Made by a program: the position numbers and the translations under genes. Shown piece by piece: positions 24,758 through 33,089 of a stretch of 64,000 nucleotides of DNA. How positions within the stretch are numbered: the first letter of the stretch is position 1; each line of letters starts with the position of its first letter. Under the pieces are notes generated by a model, which was not told the origin of the DNA, made no database searches, and saw only the letters and a list, made by a program, of their open reading frames with translations. Origin of the DNA: Marivita hallyeonensis (GTDB taxonomy: Bacteria > Pseudomonadota > Alphaproteobacteria > Rhodobacterales > Rhodobacteraceae); NCBI RefSeq assembly GCF_900129875.1, contig NZ_FQXC01000007.1:1-64000 (forward strand). The letters are read 5' to 3'.

Positions 24758-25291
24758 ATGCCATTAGAACCACAAACTTATCGTCAGTATGCCTACCTTG
24801 GGATTCAAGGCAAAGGACCTTCAAAACATATTACGGACGTTTTGGGGATTGATCCTGATGACGAATGGTCTGAGGGCGACCCTTGGCAAACGAAAGGCCC
24901 TCATAAGAAGCGCTGGTTCACGAACTGGAAGCTCAATAGCGGTATACCCGAAACAGAAGACCTAAACATCCATGTCGAGGCGATCTTACGGCGACTACGC
25001 ACCCGTGAGCTTGCATTACAAAGCCTAAATGGCGACTACGATGTGCGGATGGTTTTCGTAAGCCACAATCTCCAATGCTTCAGTTTCGAATTGGATTTTC
25101 AACATCAAAGACGTCTTACCCAACTTGGTATCCGAACTTGGTTCGACGCATACATTGATGAGGACGTGCACAAATTGATGTTTGATTTGCGATCAAGATA
25201 TGGTCGTGATGTCTTTGACGAAGCAAGAGATGGGGGCGATGTCGCCTTAGACATGATGCTTTCGGCAAAGAAGGATATAGCCAAAGAATGA
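24758..25291 (+). CDS. DUF4279-type protein
   Basis: 177 residues, soluble. The start YAYLGIQGKGPSKHITDVLG with a later W-rich segment (KKRWFTNWKLNS) and a C-terminal SFELDFQ strand match DUF4279 proteins, which occur as solitary accessory genes and sometimes beside polymorphic-toxin loci as putative immunity proteins. No toxin partner is visible here. Composition is lower in GC than the flanking plasmid genes, which supports recent arrival. Confidence 0.65.
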   Translation: MPLEPQTYRQYAYLGIQGKGPSKHITDVLGIDPDDEWSEGDPWQTKGPHKKRWFTNWKLNSGIPETEDLNIHVEAILRRLRTRELALQSLNGDYDVRMVFVSHNLQCFSFELDFQHQRRLTQLGIRTWFDAYIDEDVHKLMFDLRSRYGRDVFDEARDGGDVALDMMLSAKKDIAKE

Positions 25292-25393
25292 TTTCCGTTT
25301 TGCCGACATTGGCGCAGCCGCAGCGAAATGGTGCTTTGTCCGCATTGCGGTCATGCCGAGGGCATTCAGGCATGCCGCAGCGCGGCAAGTCCG

Positions 25394-26607
25394 CTAATGG
25401 GATGTACCGGCTGCTCCACCCAGCAGGTTAGGCTTTGCCTATTTCTGCAAACTGGAGAAGTAGCATGGCGAAGAACGACTTTGATGAGCTGATGTCGATC
25501 GGCATCGATATCGGCAAGGACACATTCCACATTGTAGGTTTCGATCTGTCTGGACAGCGCGTCCTCCGCAAACAGATCAAGCGACTTGCCTTGGTCGCCA
25601 CATTCGAGAAGTTGCCGCGCTGTGTCGTGGGAATGGAAGCATGCCTGAGCGCTCACTTTGTCAGTCGAACGCTGCGCGAGATGGGTTCCGAGCCTCGGAT
25701 CATTCTGGCGATCTATGTCAAGCCGTTCAATAGGGGGCAGAAGAACGACTACAATGATGCAGAGGCAATCGCCGAGGCCGCGCTTCGGCCAAACCTGCAA
25801 ACCGTGTCTGAGAAGAGCCAGGATCAGCTGGACCTCCAGGCCCTTCATCGTGTGCGGTCGCGTCTGGTTTCGCGCCGGACTGCCACGATCAACCAGATCC
25901 GCGCGTTCTTGATTGAGCAGGGCATCACTGTGCGCAAAGGGCTACGCGCCTTGAAGAACTCGTTCGAGACAATTCTGGAAGAGCGCAAAGACGAGATATC
26001 GCCGCGCATGCGCTCGATCCTGATCGGTCTTTATGGCGACTGGATGTGGATGGATGATCGGATCGACAAGGTATCGCAGGAGATCGAAGAGATCAGTCGA
26101 ACAGAAGAGAACTGCGTCAACGTCATGACTGTCCCTGGCATTGGCCCGATGATCTCGACAGCGATGGTTGCCGCCATCGGTGAAGGAGAGGCGTTTGATC
26201 GCGGTCGCGACTTCGCGGCTTGGGTGGGGTTGGTTCCTCGGCATTACAGCACCGGAGGACGAACGGTCCTCGGCCGCATCACTAAACGCGGCAGCAGATA
26301 TCTAAGGATGCTGTTTGTTCAGGCGGCGAAGATCATCATGATGCGACCGCATCGTTGGCCTGACTTCAGCTTCGGCGATTGGCTGGCACGTGCTTCCGAA
26401 CGCATGCATCGCAACAAGGCTGCCGTCGCGCTTGCGAACAAGCTCGCACGCATGGCTTGGAGCATACTGAGGCACAAAACGGCGTTTGATGCGCAAAGAG
26501 ACGAGGTTGCTATCGGCATCTGAGCCGAGGCAGTCCAAAGGAGTTCGCGACAGATCGACAGCATGGAACGGAAAAACTACGCCCCCAGAATCTGACGGCC
26601 CTAATGG
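25394..26607 (+). mobile_element. IS110-family insertion sequence
   Basis: About 1.2 kb around one IS110-type transposase gene. The same 7 bp, CTAATGG, occurs at 25394-25400 and 26601-26607 and may mark the ends. The flanks resemble each other further out: GTCCGCTAATG occurs at 25389 and at 26621. IS110 elements lack classical inverted ends, so the limits are approximate. Confidence 0.75.
25465..26523 (+). CDS. IS110-family transposase
   Basis: 352 residues from the ATG at 25465, preceded by CTGGAGAAG; an in-frame ATG at 25435 has no such site. The N-terminal RuvC-like DEDD domain shows IGIDIGKDTFHI, VVGMEACLSAHF and NDYNDAEAIAEAA. The C-terminal transposase_20 part has VPGIGPMISTAMVAAIGEG and AWVGLVPRHYSTGGR, with the conserved serine region after it. 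It is intact and likely active. Confidence 0.94.
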   Translation: MAKNDFDELMSIGIDIGKDTFHIVGFDLSGQRVLRKQIKRLALVATFEKLPRCVVGMEACLSAHFVSRTLREMGSEPRIILAIYVKPFNRGQKNDYNDAEAIAEAALRPNLQTVSEKSQDQLDLQALHRVRSRLVSRRTATINQIRAFLIEQGITVRKGLRALKNSFETILEERKDEISPRMRSILIGLYGDWMWMDDRIDKVSQEIEEISRTEENCVNVMTVPGIGPMISTAMVAAIGEGEAFDRGRDFAAWVGLVPRHYSTGGRTVLGRITKRGSRYLRMLFVQAAKIIMMRPHRWPDFSFGDWLARASERMHRNKAAVALANKLARMAWSILRHKTAFDAQRDEVAIGI

Positions 26608-26918
26608 TCATTATCGACCTGTCCGCTAATGAGATCACGGTGCGAGCGTAACCCCAACAAGGCCACGACCCGCGTGTCGATCAGTAGGCCGGATACATAT
26701 GAGCGACTTCCGAGAACATGCGAGATATCATTTGCGAACAGCAGCCGGTACATACATATGAGCCGATAACGTGGAGAAAGACCACACAGCGGATGAAGAC
26801 GCCCGCCTTTACTGAGCGGGAGACTTCCTTTCCGCCCTTCGATGGGGGACCCAATTCGCCAATCGTCCAATGGAATGGGAGGCATTGGGGGCATGGGCTG
26901 CAACCTTGCTTCCAGGAG
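26608..26918. other. Non-coding region between IS110 and the export operon
   Basis: 311 bp without a credible gene. It contains a short direct repeat, ACATATGAG, at about 26695 and 26755. Nothing else recognised. Confidence 0.4.
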
Positions 26919-27317
26919 TTACGTCGCGATCATGCTGTTGCGTGCCACGATGGCGATGGCAACCCATACGACCAGGCGTAGGGTCATTGCGAACACTGTG
27001 CGCATCTCGAAGGCTCCGCCAGACAAGATGTGCAAACCAAAAAGCACGAACACAACCGCGATAGAGATCGCCAGGAGGATCGCAAGTGAGACCGCCCAGC
27101 GACGTCTCATCGCAATTCCAACACCCGCCAGCACATAGGCAAAGCCCGACAGGAAATTGAACCACAGGACGAACCAGACGGCGTTTCCCGCCGCTGCCTG
27201 GGCCGCGTCATCCCCAAACAGCACGCGCCCGCCAGACAGGATCGTCAGCATGCCAAACAGAACGGCTACGCTGGCAGCTGTTCGTATCGGCCAGTTCTTG
27301 GGTGAACGGTTTCTCAT
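26919..27317 (-). CDS. Small membrane protein at the end of the export operon
   Basis: 132 residues with four predicted membrane helices (AASVAVLFGMLTILSGG, VWFVLWFNFLSGFAYVLAGV, LAILLAISIAVVFVLFGL, FAMTLRLVVWVAIAIV). No family recognised. It overlaps the ATPase gene stop by 4 bp (ATGA), so it is the last gene of the TetR-HlyD-permease-ATPase unit and may be an accessory of the exporter. Confidence 0.72.
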   Translation of the reverse strand: MRNRSPKNWPIRTAASVAVLFGMLTILSGGRVLFGDDAAQAAAGNAVWFVLWFNFLSGFAYVLAGVGIAMRRRWAVSLAILLAISIAVVFVLFGLHILSGGAFEMRTVFAMTLRLVVWVAIAIVARNSMIAT

Positions 27318-28024
27318 GTCGCTTCCTCCTCTTGATCCTCCAGAACCCCATCGCGCAGGTGAAACAACCGGTCGAAGCGGTCGTAGATCTTCTCGTCATG
27401 GGTGACGGCGACAATGCAGGCATCGTGTTCGGCAGCCAGTTTGCGCAACAGATCCATCACGATCCCCGCGCGTTTGCTGTCCAGCGCCGCCGTTGGCTCG
27501 TCCGCCAGGATGATGCGCGGGCTGTTCGCGAGGGCGCGTGCGATGGCCACGCGTTGCGCTTCACCTCCCGACAGAACTGCCGGCATGGCGTCCTTGCGAT
27601 GGCCCACTTCCAGATAATCGAGCAATTCCAAAGCCCGCTCTTGAGCTTCCGCGGATGATCGACCCGCCAGCGTCAACACCAAGGCGACATTGTCACGGGC
27701 GTTGAGAAACGGAAGCAGGTTGTGGAACTGGAAGATGAAGCCGATCTTGTCGAGCCGTAGGCGGCGCAGATCGCCGCGCAGGGCCCGGTTGTCATAGACG
27801 AGCTCGCCGTCGAGCGTCACCCGGCCTACGGTCGGCGCGATGATGCAGCCGATGACGTTGAGCAGGGTGGTCTTGCCCGACCCCGACGGGCCCAGCAGGG
27901 CCACGACCTCGCCACGGCGTACGGTCAGGTCAATGTCGCGCAGCGCATCGACGCGTGCCTCGCCCTCTCCGAAATGCTTGGAGACGCCGGCGATCTCGAT
28001 CAGGGGCCGGCGCGCTTCATCCAT
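27314..28024 (-). CDS. ABC exporter ATPase (MacB/LolD/DevA type)
   Basis: 236 residues. Walker A is GPSGSGKTT near residue 44, the signature is LSGGEAQRVAIARAL, and Walker B is PRIILADEPTAALDS; the segment QFHNLLPFLNARDNV is typical of the LolD/MacB group. It is made to work with an FtsX-type permease, here directly upstream, and an HlyD-like adaptor. This trio resembles DevBCA/MacAB exporters of lipids, glycolipids or drugs. The ATG overlaps nothing; it is 3 bp after the permease stop. Confidence 0.9.
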   Translation of the reverse strand: MDEARRPLIEIAGVSKHFGEGEARVDALRDIDLTVRRGEVVALLGPSGSGKTTLLNVIGCIIAPTVGRVTLDGELVYDNRALRGDLRRLRLDKIGFIFQFHNLLPFLNARDNVALVLTLAGRSSAEAQERALELLDYLEVGHRKDAMPAVLSGGEAQRVAIARALANSPRIILADEPTAALDSKRAGIVMDLLRKLAAEHDACIVAVTHDEKIYDRFDRLFHLRDGVLEDQEEEAT

Positions 28025-28027
28025 TGT

Positions 28028-29164
28028 TCAGCCTCCGATCGCTGTTGCCGGATCGACCTTTAGCGCAGCGCGGACACCAAGCCCGCTGGCGACGATACAA
28101 ACCACGATGATAATCCCGCCGAGCGCCGCCGCATTCACCGGCTCCAGCACGACGCGGCGGGGGAAGTAGTCCTTGACCAGGAGGATCAGGATCAGGCCGA
28201 AACTCCAGCCAACCATGCCCAAGGCTAGCGATTGTTGCACGATCAGGCTGACGATGGTGCGATCGGGTGCGCCGATCAGCTTCAAGGTGGCTATCTGCTT
28301 CAGTTTTTCCATGGTCATCGTGTAGATGATCAGCGCGATCACCACGGCCGAGACCGTCAGCAGAATACCGAGGAACAGGCCGATCTGCCGCTTGGCGCGG
28401 TCCACGACCGACCCGATCAGGATCGCCTCCTGCTCTGCCTGCGTCAGCGCGCCGAGGTGCTTCCATTGGCGAACAGTGGTGGCGACACCCAGCGGATCGG
28501 CCGCGGGTTCGAGCCGCGCGATGACCGCCGCAACGGTGTCGGCGCTTTCCAGCAAACCGGCGCCCCGGGCGGTCTGGATCCGCTGGGCCGGCGGGGCAAG
28601 TTGCGATTGCAGGATTTGCGCATTTGGAAGCGTGATGAACGCGGCAGGGTCGCCGCCCGAATTCATCGTATCCTCGACGAGGCCAACGACAGCAAAGCTG
28701 TTGCGGCCGAGGCGGATGCGGTCGCCGACCACAAGCCCGGTCTGCCGGTCGGCCACTAGTTCGAAATGGGTCTGCGTGATACCGCGCCCCTCGGCAATTG
28801 CCTGCGGCCCGCCGGGGCGCCCTGGCTCATAGCCGATGACATACAGGCGCAGTGTGTCGCCCGCATGGCGCGCCTCGACGGTCTGGTAGGTGATGCTGCC
28901 CGCTTCTGCCACGCCATGCAGCCGGGCGACGGCATCACGCGTGCTGCCGGGGATCTTTGAGGCCTCCGCAAATGGGCCTTGCGTGCCCGATTCCACCACC
29001 CAAAGATCGGCTTGCGGTGCCTTCACGATATTTAATGCGTCGGCGACCAGACCATTGTAGATCCCGATCATCGCCAGCACGACCGCCATCAGCAGACTGA
29101 GGCCAAGACAGGTCAGCACAAATCGAAACAGGTTGTGACGCACATCGCGGTAGGCGAGGTTCAT
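28028..29164 (-). CDS. ABC exporter permease, FtsX/DevC type
   Basis: 378 residues. One N-terminal membrane helix (about residues 17-40), a large periplasmic domain (residues about 45-250) and three C-terminal helices form the MacB/FtsX topology. Segments such as LKLIGAPDRTIVSLIVQQ before the third helix are the FtsX coupling loop. It pairs with the ATPase downstream and the adaptor upstream. Its start overlaps the adaptor stop (ATGA). Confidence 0.88.
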   Translation of the reverse strand: MNLAYRDVRHNLFRFVLTCLGLSLLMAVVLAMIGIYNGLVADALNIVKAPQADLWVVESGTQGPFAEASKIPGSTRDAVARLHGVAEAGSITYQTVEARHAGDTLRLYVIGYEPGRPGGPQAIAEGRGITQTHFELVADRQTGLVVGDRIRLGRNSFAVVGLVEDTMNSGGDPAAFITLPNAQILQSQLAPPAQRIQTARGAGLLESADTVAAVIARLEPAADPLGVATTVRQWKHLGALTQAEQEAILIGSVVDRAKRQIGLFLGILLTVSAVVIALIIYTMTMEKLKQIATLKLIGAPDRTIVSLIVQQSLALGMVGWSFGLILILLVKDYFPRRVVLEPVNAAALGGIIIVVCIVASGLGVRAALKVDPATAIGG

Positions 29165-30324
29165 GATGCCCCTCCCCCCAAGACACGCGCCATCCGCCCT
29201 TCGGACAGGCCTTTCGCGGGAGCCGAGACCACCTGGTCACCCTCGGCCAGTCCGCTCACGATCTCCAGCCGTGCGTCTTCCGTGCGGTGGCCGAACACCG
29301 CAGAAACCTCGGTCAGTTTCTCGTCCCGCACCACCCAGACGCGGCCCTGGTGCCCATCGAAACCGCTGACGGCAATCTCGGGCACAAGGAAGGCTTCGGT
29401 CAGAAGAGCGACGGTGATCCTGACTTCGGCCTGTTCTCCCAGATAGACTTGCGGCGGACAGCGGTCGCAGGCGATCCAGACGCGCCGCTCCTCGTTGACG
29501 CGATCACTCTCGATACCGATCCGCGCCACCGTGCCGCTAAAGACCTCGTGTGGCAGCGACCGCAGCCGAACTTCTGCCGACTGGCCCAAGGCAATGGCAC
29601 CGGCACGCGCTTCGTCGACATAAGCCAGTGTCCAAACGGTTGTGGGGTCCATCAGCGTGAAAATCGGCTCGCCCGCACGCACGACCGTGCCCGCCTCGAC
29701 ATGTCGATCAACGACAATCGCGTCGAAGGGTGCCCTCAGAACATGATGATCGAGGAGCGCTTGCTCGTAGCGCAATGCAGCTTCGGCATCGGCACGTTGT
29801 GCCAGCGCGACCGCGATATCGCTTTCGGCCACGGCAAGCTCCGCGGCCGCGACGTCCACGTCGCGCTGCGCTTCCTCCGCTCTTTGCGCAGAGATCGTGT
29901 TGCGGACGGCCAAGGCTTGTTGACGGGTATTGGTCGCCTCACGCTGTGCAAGAACGGCACGTGCACGCACGACGTTCGCGCGGGTTCGTCCAAGTGTCGC
30001 GTCCGCCGCTTCGGCGGATGCGGCGGCACGTGCCACCCGGGCCTCCTGTTCGGCGGCGTGCAGTCGCGCCAGTATCTGACCCCGCGCAACGGCATCGCCA
30101 TTATCGACCTCCAGACCGGTCAAGGCGGCGCCAACCTCGAACCCGATCCGGGAAACGATGCGCGCCTCCACCGTGCCAAGTCCGTAGATCCGGACCGGAA
30201 CATCCCGATCGATGGTGACCACCTGCACCGCGATGGGGCGTTCGGTCAGAAAGAACCAACCGGCCATGACGATCAATGCGATGACGGCAATGGCAACGAG
30301 GCTTCGGCGTGTTCTGCGTTTCAT
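29161..30324 (-). CDS. HlyD/DevB-type periplasmic adaptor
   Basis: 387 residues from the ATG at 30324, which follows a membrane-anchor sequence (SLVAIAVIALIVMAGWFFL). An upstream extension overlaps the TetR gene in another frame and is rejected; the chosen ATG overlaps the TetR stop (ATGA). It contains the lipoyl-like half (GLEVDNGDAVARGQILARLH), a long alpha-hairpin (about residues 85-175, rich in Ala, Arg and Glu) and the second half with RAPFDAIVVDRHVEAG. It should link the permease to an outer-membrane channel, which is not encoded here. Confidence 0.9.
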   Translation of the reverse strand: MKRRTRRSLVAIAVIALIVMAGWFFLTERPIAVQVVTIDRDVPVRIYGLGTVEARIVSRIGFEVGAALTGLEVDNGDAVARGQILARLHAAEQEARVARAAASAEAADATLGRTRANVVRARAVLAQREATNTRQQALAVRNTISAQRAEEAQRDVDVAAAELAVAESDIAVALAQRADAEAALRYEQALLDHHVLRAPFDAIVVDRHVEAGTVVRAGEPIFTLMDPTTVWTLAYVDEARAGAIALGQSAEVRLRSLPHEVFSGTVARIGIESDRVNEERRVWIACDRCPPQVYLGEQAEVRITVALLTEAFLVPEIAVSGFDGHQGRVWVVRDEKLTEVSAVFGHRTEDARLEIVSGLAEGDQVVSAPAKGLSEGRMARVLGGGAS

Positions 30325-30935
30325 GAGCTTGGCTCCCCGTCTGGGGCGCCCCGAAACAGGCGCATCTGCGCGTCGAGAAGTCGCTCGCCCTCTGTCGCAA
30401 GCGGGAACGAGCGGTCGCCGAGTGACCAACGCAGCGCCATCCCCTGAATCAGCGAAATCAACAGGACCGCGGCATCTTCCGGGACAAGATCGGAGCGAAC
30501 GCGCCCCGTATCACGGGCGCGGGTGAGCTCTGCCTGCAGCAGTCCCTGAAACCGCGTCATCAGTACGCGGAAACTCTGCCGCAGATCGCTGTTTTCGGTT
30601 TGCAATTCGTGTGAATGCAGGATCGCGGGGATCGCGGGATTGGCTTCGATCTGGCGAAATTGAACGAGAACGAGCGCGACCAGCTGTCGATCCGGCTCAC
30701 GCTCTTTCGCCAGTGCTCCCTGCCATGCGTTTGTCATCCTTTCAGTGATGACCTCTGCCACCGCTTGCCAAAGGGCCTGTTTCGTCGGGAAATGTCGGAA
30801 GATCGCGGGTTGGGTCAGCCCAACGGCATCCGCGACTGCCTGGGTCGTCAGCCGGTCCGGCCCAAGCTCATCAGCCAACCTCAGGGCGGTTGCAACGATC
30901 TCTGCCTTGCGATCATCGGCGGATTTGCGCGGCAT
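30321..30935 (-). CDS. TetR-family regulator of the export operon
   Basis: 204 residues. HTH: IVATALRLADELGPDRLTTQ, then AVGLTQPAIFRHFPTKQALW. The C-terminal helical domain resembles the group that regulates efflux pumps. It is the first gene of the operon it presumably controls; a palindrome overlapping the likely promoter starts 14 bp before the gene. This autoregulated first-gene layout lets the pump be induced by its own substrate. Confidence 0.88.
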   Translation of the reverse strand: MPRKSADDRKAEIVATALRLADELGPDRLTTQAVADAVGLTQPAIFRHFPTKQALWQAVAEVITERMTNAWQGALAKEREPDRQLVALVLVQFRQIEANPAIPAILHSHELQTENSDLRQSFRVLMTRFQGLLQAELTRARDTGRVRSDLVPEDAAVLLISLIQGMALRWSLGDRSFPLATEGERLLDAQMRLFRGAPDGEPSS

Positions 30936-30948
30936 TTCCGTTGTCCTA

Positions 30949-30972
30949 AGTTAGTTATCTATTACTAACTAA
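30949..30972. promoter_or_regulatory. Palindromic operator for the export-operon TetR protein
   Basis: AGTTAGT-N8-ACTAACT at 30949-30970; an overlapping alternative register is TTAGTTA-N8-TAACTAA at 30951-30972. It is 14 bp before the TetR start in AT-rich sequence, a typical place for autorepression. Confidence 0.75.
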
Positions 30973-31035
30973 TATCTCTCCTTTCGTTCTTCAAGTGCCG
31001 TTCTGCGGCCCCCCGCCCGGAGGACCTGACGTTCA

Positions 31036-32385
31036 TCAGACCGCCACTGCATGCCGCGCGATATTGGTCGCAAGATAGGCATCAAAGACTGCTGCAACCA
31101 CTCGCACAACCGGCGCGCCTTCCTTGGTCATAGAGATCCGGCCAGCACGGCGCGCAATCAGTCCGTCCGCTTCGAGCGTGGCCAACTCCTGCTCATGGAT
31201 GTGATACCAATTCTGCGAGACACCGGCCCGCAGGGCCGCCGCATCAAGATCAACTTCGCCGGTACACATCAGCCGGTCGATCACATGGCCCCGCAAAGTA
31301 TCATCCTGGCTCAGGGCGACGCCCTTGGCGACCGGCAAAACACCGGCGTCGATGGACCGTGCCCAAGCACCGGTTTCCGACAGGTTCTGCACATATCCCG
31401 AAGGGGTGCGACCGATGGATGTCGATCCAACCCCGAGCATGGTTTCGGCACGATCCGTGGTATAGCCTTGGAAATTGCGCCGCAGGGTGCCTGCCTTGGC
31501 GGCTTTCGCCATGGAATCGTTTGGAAGTGCGAAATGATCCAGTCCGATGGCGACGTACCCCGCCTCGACCAGCGCGCTGGCGGCCGATTGTGATTGTCGA
31601 AGCCGTTCTGCGCTCCCCGGCAGCGCGGTTTCATCGATCAGTCGCTGTTTCTTGGCCATCCAAGGCACATGTGCATAGCCGAAGAGCGCAATCCGGTCCG
31701 GGCGCATGTCGATGCAGAGGCGGATCGTTTCCAGCAGCGTGGCGACAGTCTGGTGCGGCAGGCCGTAGATCAAATCGAAGTTGATGCCCGCCACCCCTGC
31801 CCGGCGCAACTCTTCGACCGAATGGCGCACCATTTCGGGTGGCTGGACGCGATTAATGGCTTTCTGAACCTTCGGATCGAATTCCTGCACGCCGAAACTG
31901 GCGCGGGTGAAGCCCAACTGTCCGATCCGCCGGATCATTTCATCCGTGAGCGTGCGCGGATCGCTCTCGATGGCAAGTTCGGCGTCAGCGGTGATGTCGA
32001 AATTGTCCCGGACGCTCTGCATCGCGCGCTCCAGATCATCCGGCACCAGCGCCGTCGGTGTCCCCCCACCCCAATGCAGATGAGAAATCGACATGCGGTC
32101 CGGCAATTGTTTGGCCAGAAGACGGATTTCCTGGTTGAGCGTCTGCGCGTATTGCGCGACAGGCGCATCTTTTCGGGCCAACTTCATGTTGCACCCGCAA
32201 TACCAGCAAAGCTCGCGGCAATAGGGAACGTGCAAATAGAGAGATACGGGTTCCTTTGGAGAGAGCGAGGAGAGCCAGTTGGCGTAATCCGCTGGCCTTA
32301 CCGCCTTGGAGAAGTGCGGGGCAGTCGGATAACTCGTGTAGCGCGGTACATTGCGGCTCATGTAGGTTTTCAGCGTGTCCGTCAT
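31036..32385 (-). CDS. hemN: Oxygen-independent coproporphyrinogen III oxidase
   Basis: 449 residues, full length for HemN. The radical-SAM cluster motif C-x3-C-x2-C is at residues 56, 60 and 63, with the following HemN-typical C65 (CRELCWYCGC). The SAM-binding GGGTP follows in LHWGGGTPTAL, and the C-terminal HemN domain (STSIGRTPSGYVQN) is present. It decarboxylates coproporphyrinogen III without oxygen, allowing haem synthesis in anaerobic growth, which fits its place next to the nitrate-reductase island. A weak FNR-like box is 137 bp upstream. Confidence 0.94.
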   Translation of the reverse strand: MTDTLKTYMSRNVPRYTSYPTAPHFSKAVRPADYANWLSSLSPKEPVSLYLHVPYCRELCWYCGCNMKLARKDAPVAQYAQTLNQEIRLLAKQLPDRMSISHLHWGGGTPTALVPDDLERAMQSVRDNFDITADAELAIESDPRTLTDEMIRRIGQLGFTRASFGVQEFDPKVQKAINRVQPPEMVRHSVEELRRAGVAGINFDLIYGLPHQTVATLLETIRLCIDMRPDRIALFGYAHVPWMAKKQRLIDETALPGSAERLRQSQSAASALVEAGYVAIGLDHFALPNDSMAKAAKAGTLRRNFQGYTTDRAETMLGVGSTSIGRTPSGYVQNLSETGAWARSIDAGVLPVAKGVALSQDDTLRGHVIDRLMCTGEVDLDAAALRAGVSQNWYHIHEQELATLEADGLIARRAGRISMTKEGAPVVRVVAAVFDAYLATNIARHAVAV

Positions 32386-32521
32386 TGATGTTCCGATCTG
32401 CTCCGATCATGCCCCGACTTGATTCCGGGAAAAAATGTCGCGCGATTGTTGCCTGTCTTCCAAAAGCCATTTCAATCAGCTCATGTTCTGATCATTCTCA
32501 CCGACAACCCTTGATCCGTCC

Positions 32522-32535
32522 TTGACCGAGATCAC
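32522..32535 (-). promoter_or_regulatory. Weak FNR-type box upstream of hemN
   Basis: TTGAC-CGAG-ATCAC matches TTGAT-N4-ATCAA at 8 of 10 positions. It is centred about 143 bp before the hemN start, rather far for direct activation, so it is only a candidate. Confidence 0.35.
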
Positions 32536-32554
32536 AGATGCGGCGTGAAAGGTC

Positions 32555-33073
32555 TCAGGCCACATCCCGTTCCTTGTTCAACACAGTTTGTAGCCAACGG
32601 ACCAAGTCCTCCAGGGAAGGCTCGAGCTCTGTTGCTTCAGGGCCCACGAAGTCTTGAAAGGCCTCCAAGTTTAATGCGTTGACCCCAACAAGAACGGGCA
32701 TATCGCGCGCAATGGCCTCTGCGATCACCGAACGGAACCCCCGACCATCGGCCTCGTGCTTTCCGAACTTGTTCACGATCAGCAGCTCCGGGGTGGCCTC
32801 AAGCCCTGTCTCGACCAGTCCAACAGCCGTTTCGAGAGTGGCAGGGTCCAGTCGGCATCCCCTCGCCCCGGCCCCGAGGTTCTGGGAAATTCGCAACACA
32901 GGCCCGTCCGGGAGCACCTTGACATCCATGTCACACGGATGCGCGCCACAATCCGTGTTGATCTGAACCGTGCCGCATGTGCGATACCCGTCAGACGCGA
33001 GGTGTTGCGCCAAAGTGAAAAGCAACTGATCGGTATCACCGCGCCCAAGGCCCATCGTATAAGCAATCTTCAT
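32555..33073 (-). CDS. DUF2478 protein (molybdenum-cofactor neighbourhood)
   Basis: 172 residues from the ATG at 33073; an upstream extension overlaps moeA and is rejected. It starts MKIAYTMGLGRGDTDQLLFT, like a P-loop NTPase strand with a degenerate loop that lacks GKT. Conserved cysteines occur in INTDCGAHPCDMDV and GARGCRLDP, and the segment LLIVNKFGKHEADGRGFR is typical of DUF2478. Members lie beside molybdate transport or cofactor genes; here it is 16 bp downstream of moeA. The role is unproven; help with cofactor insertion or molybdenum handling is inference. Confidence 0.78.
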   Translation of the reverse strand: MKIAYTMGLGRGDTDQLLFTLAQHLASDGYRTCGTVQINTDCGAHPCDMDVKVLPDGPVLRISQNLGAGARGCRLDPATLETAVGLVETGLEATPELLIVNKFGKHEADGRGFRSVIAEAIARDMPVLVGVNALNLEAFQDFVGPEATELEPSLEDLVRWLQTVLNKERDVA

Positions 33074-33089
33074 GGTCTTTCTTCCTTTA

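Noticed and set aside
29287-30447. 386-codon open frame on the plus strand
   Set aside because: It is the antisense shadow of the HlyD-type adaptor gene.
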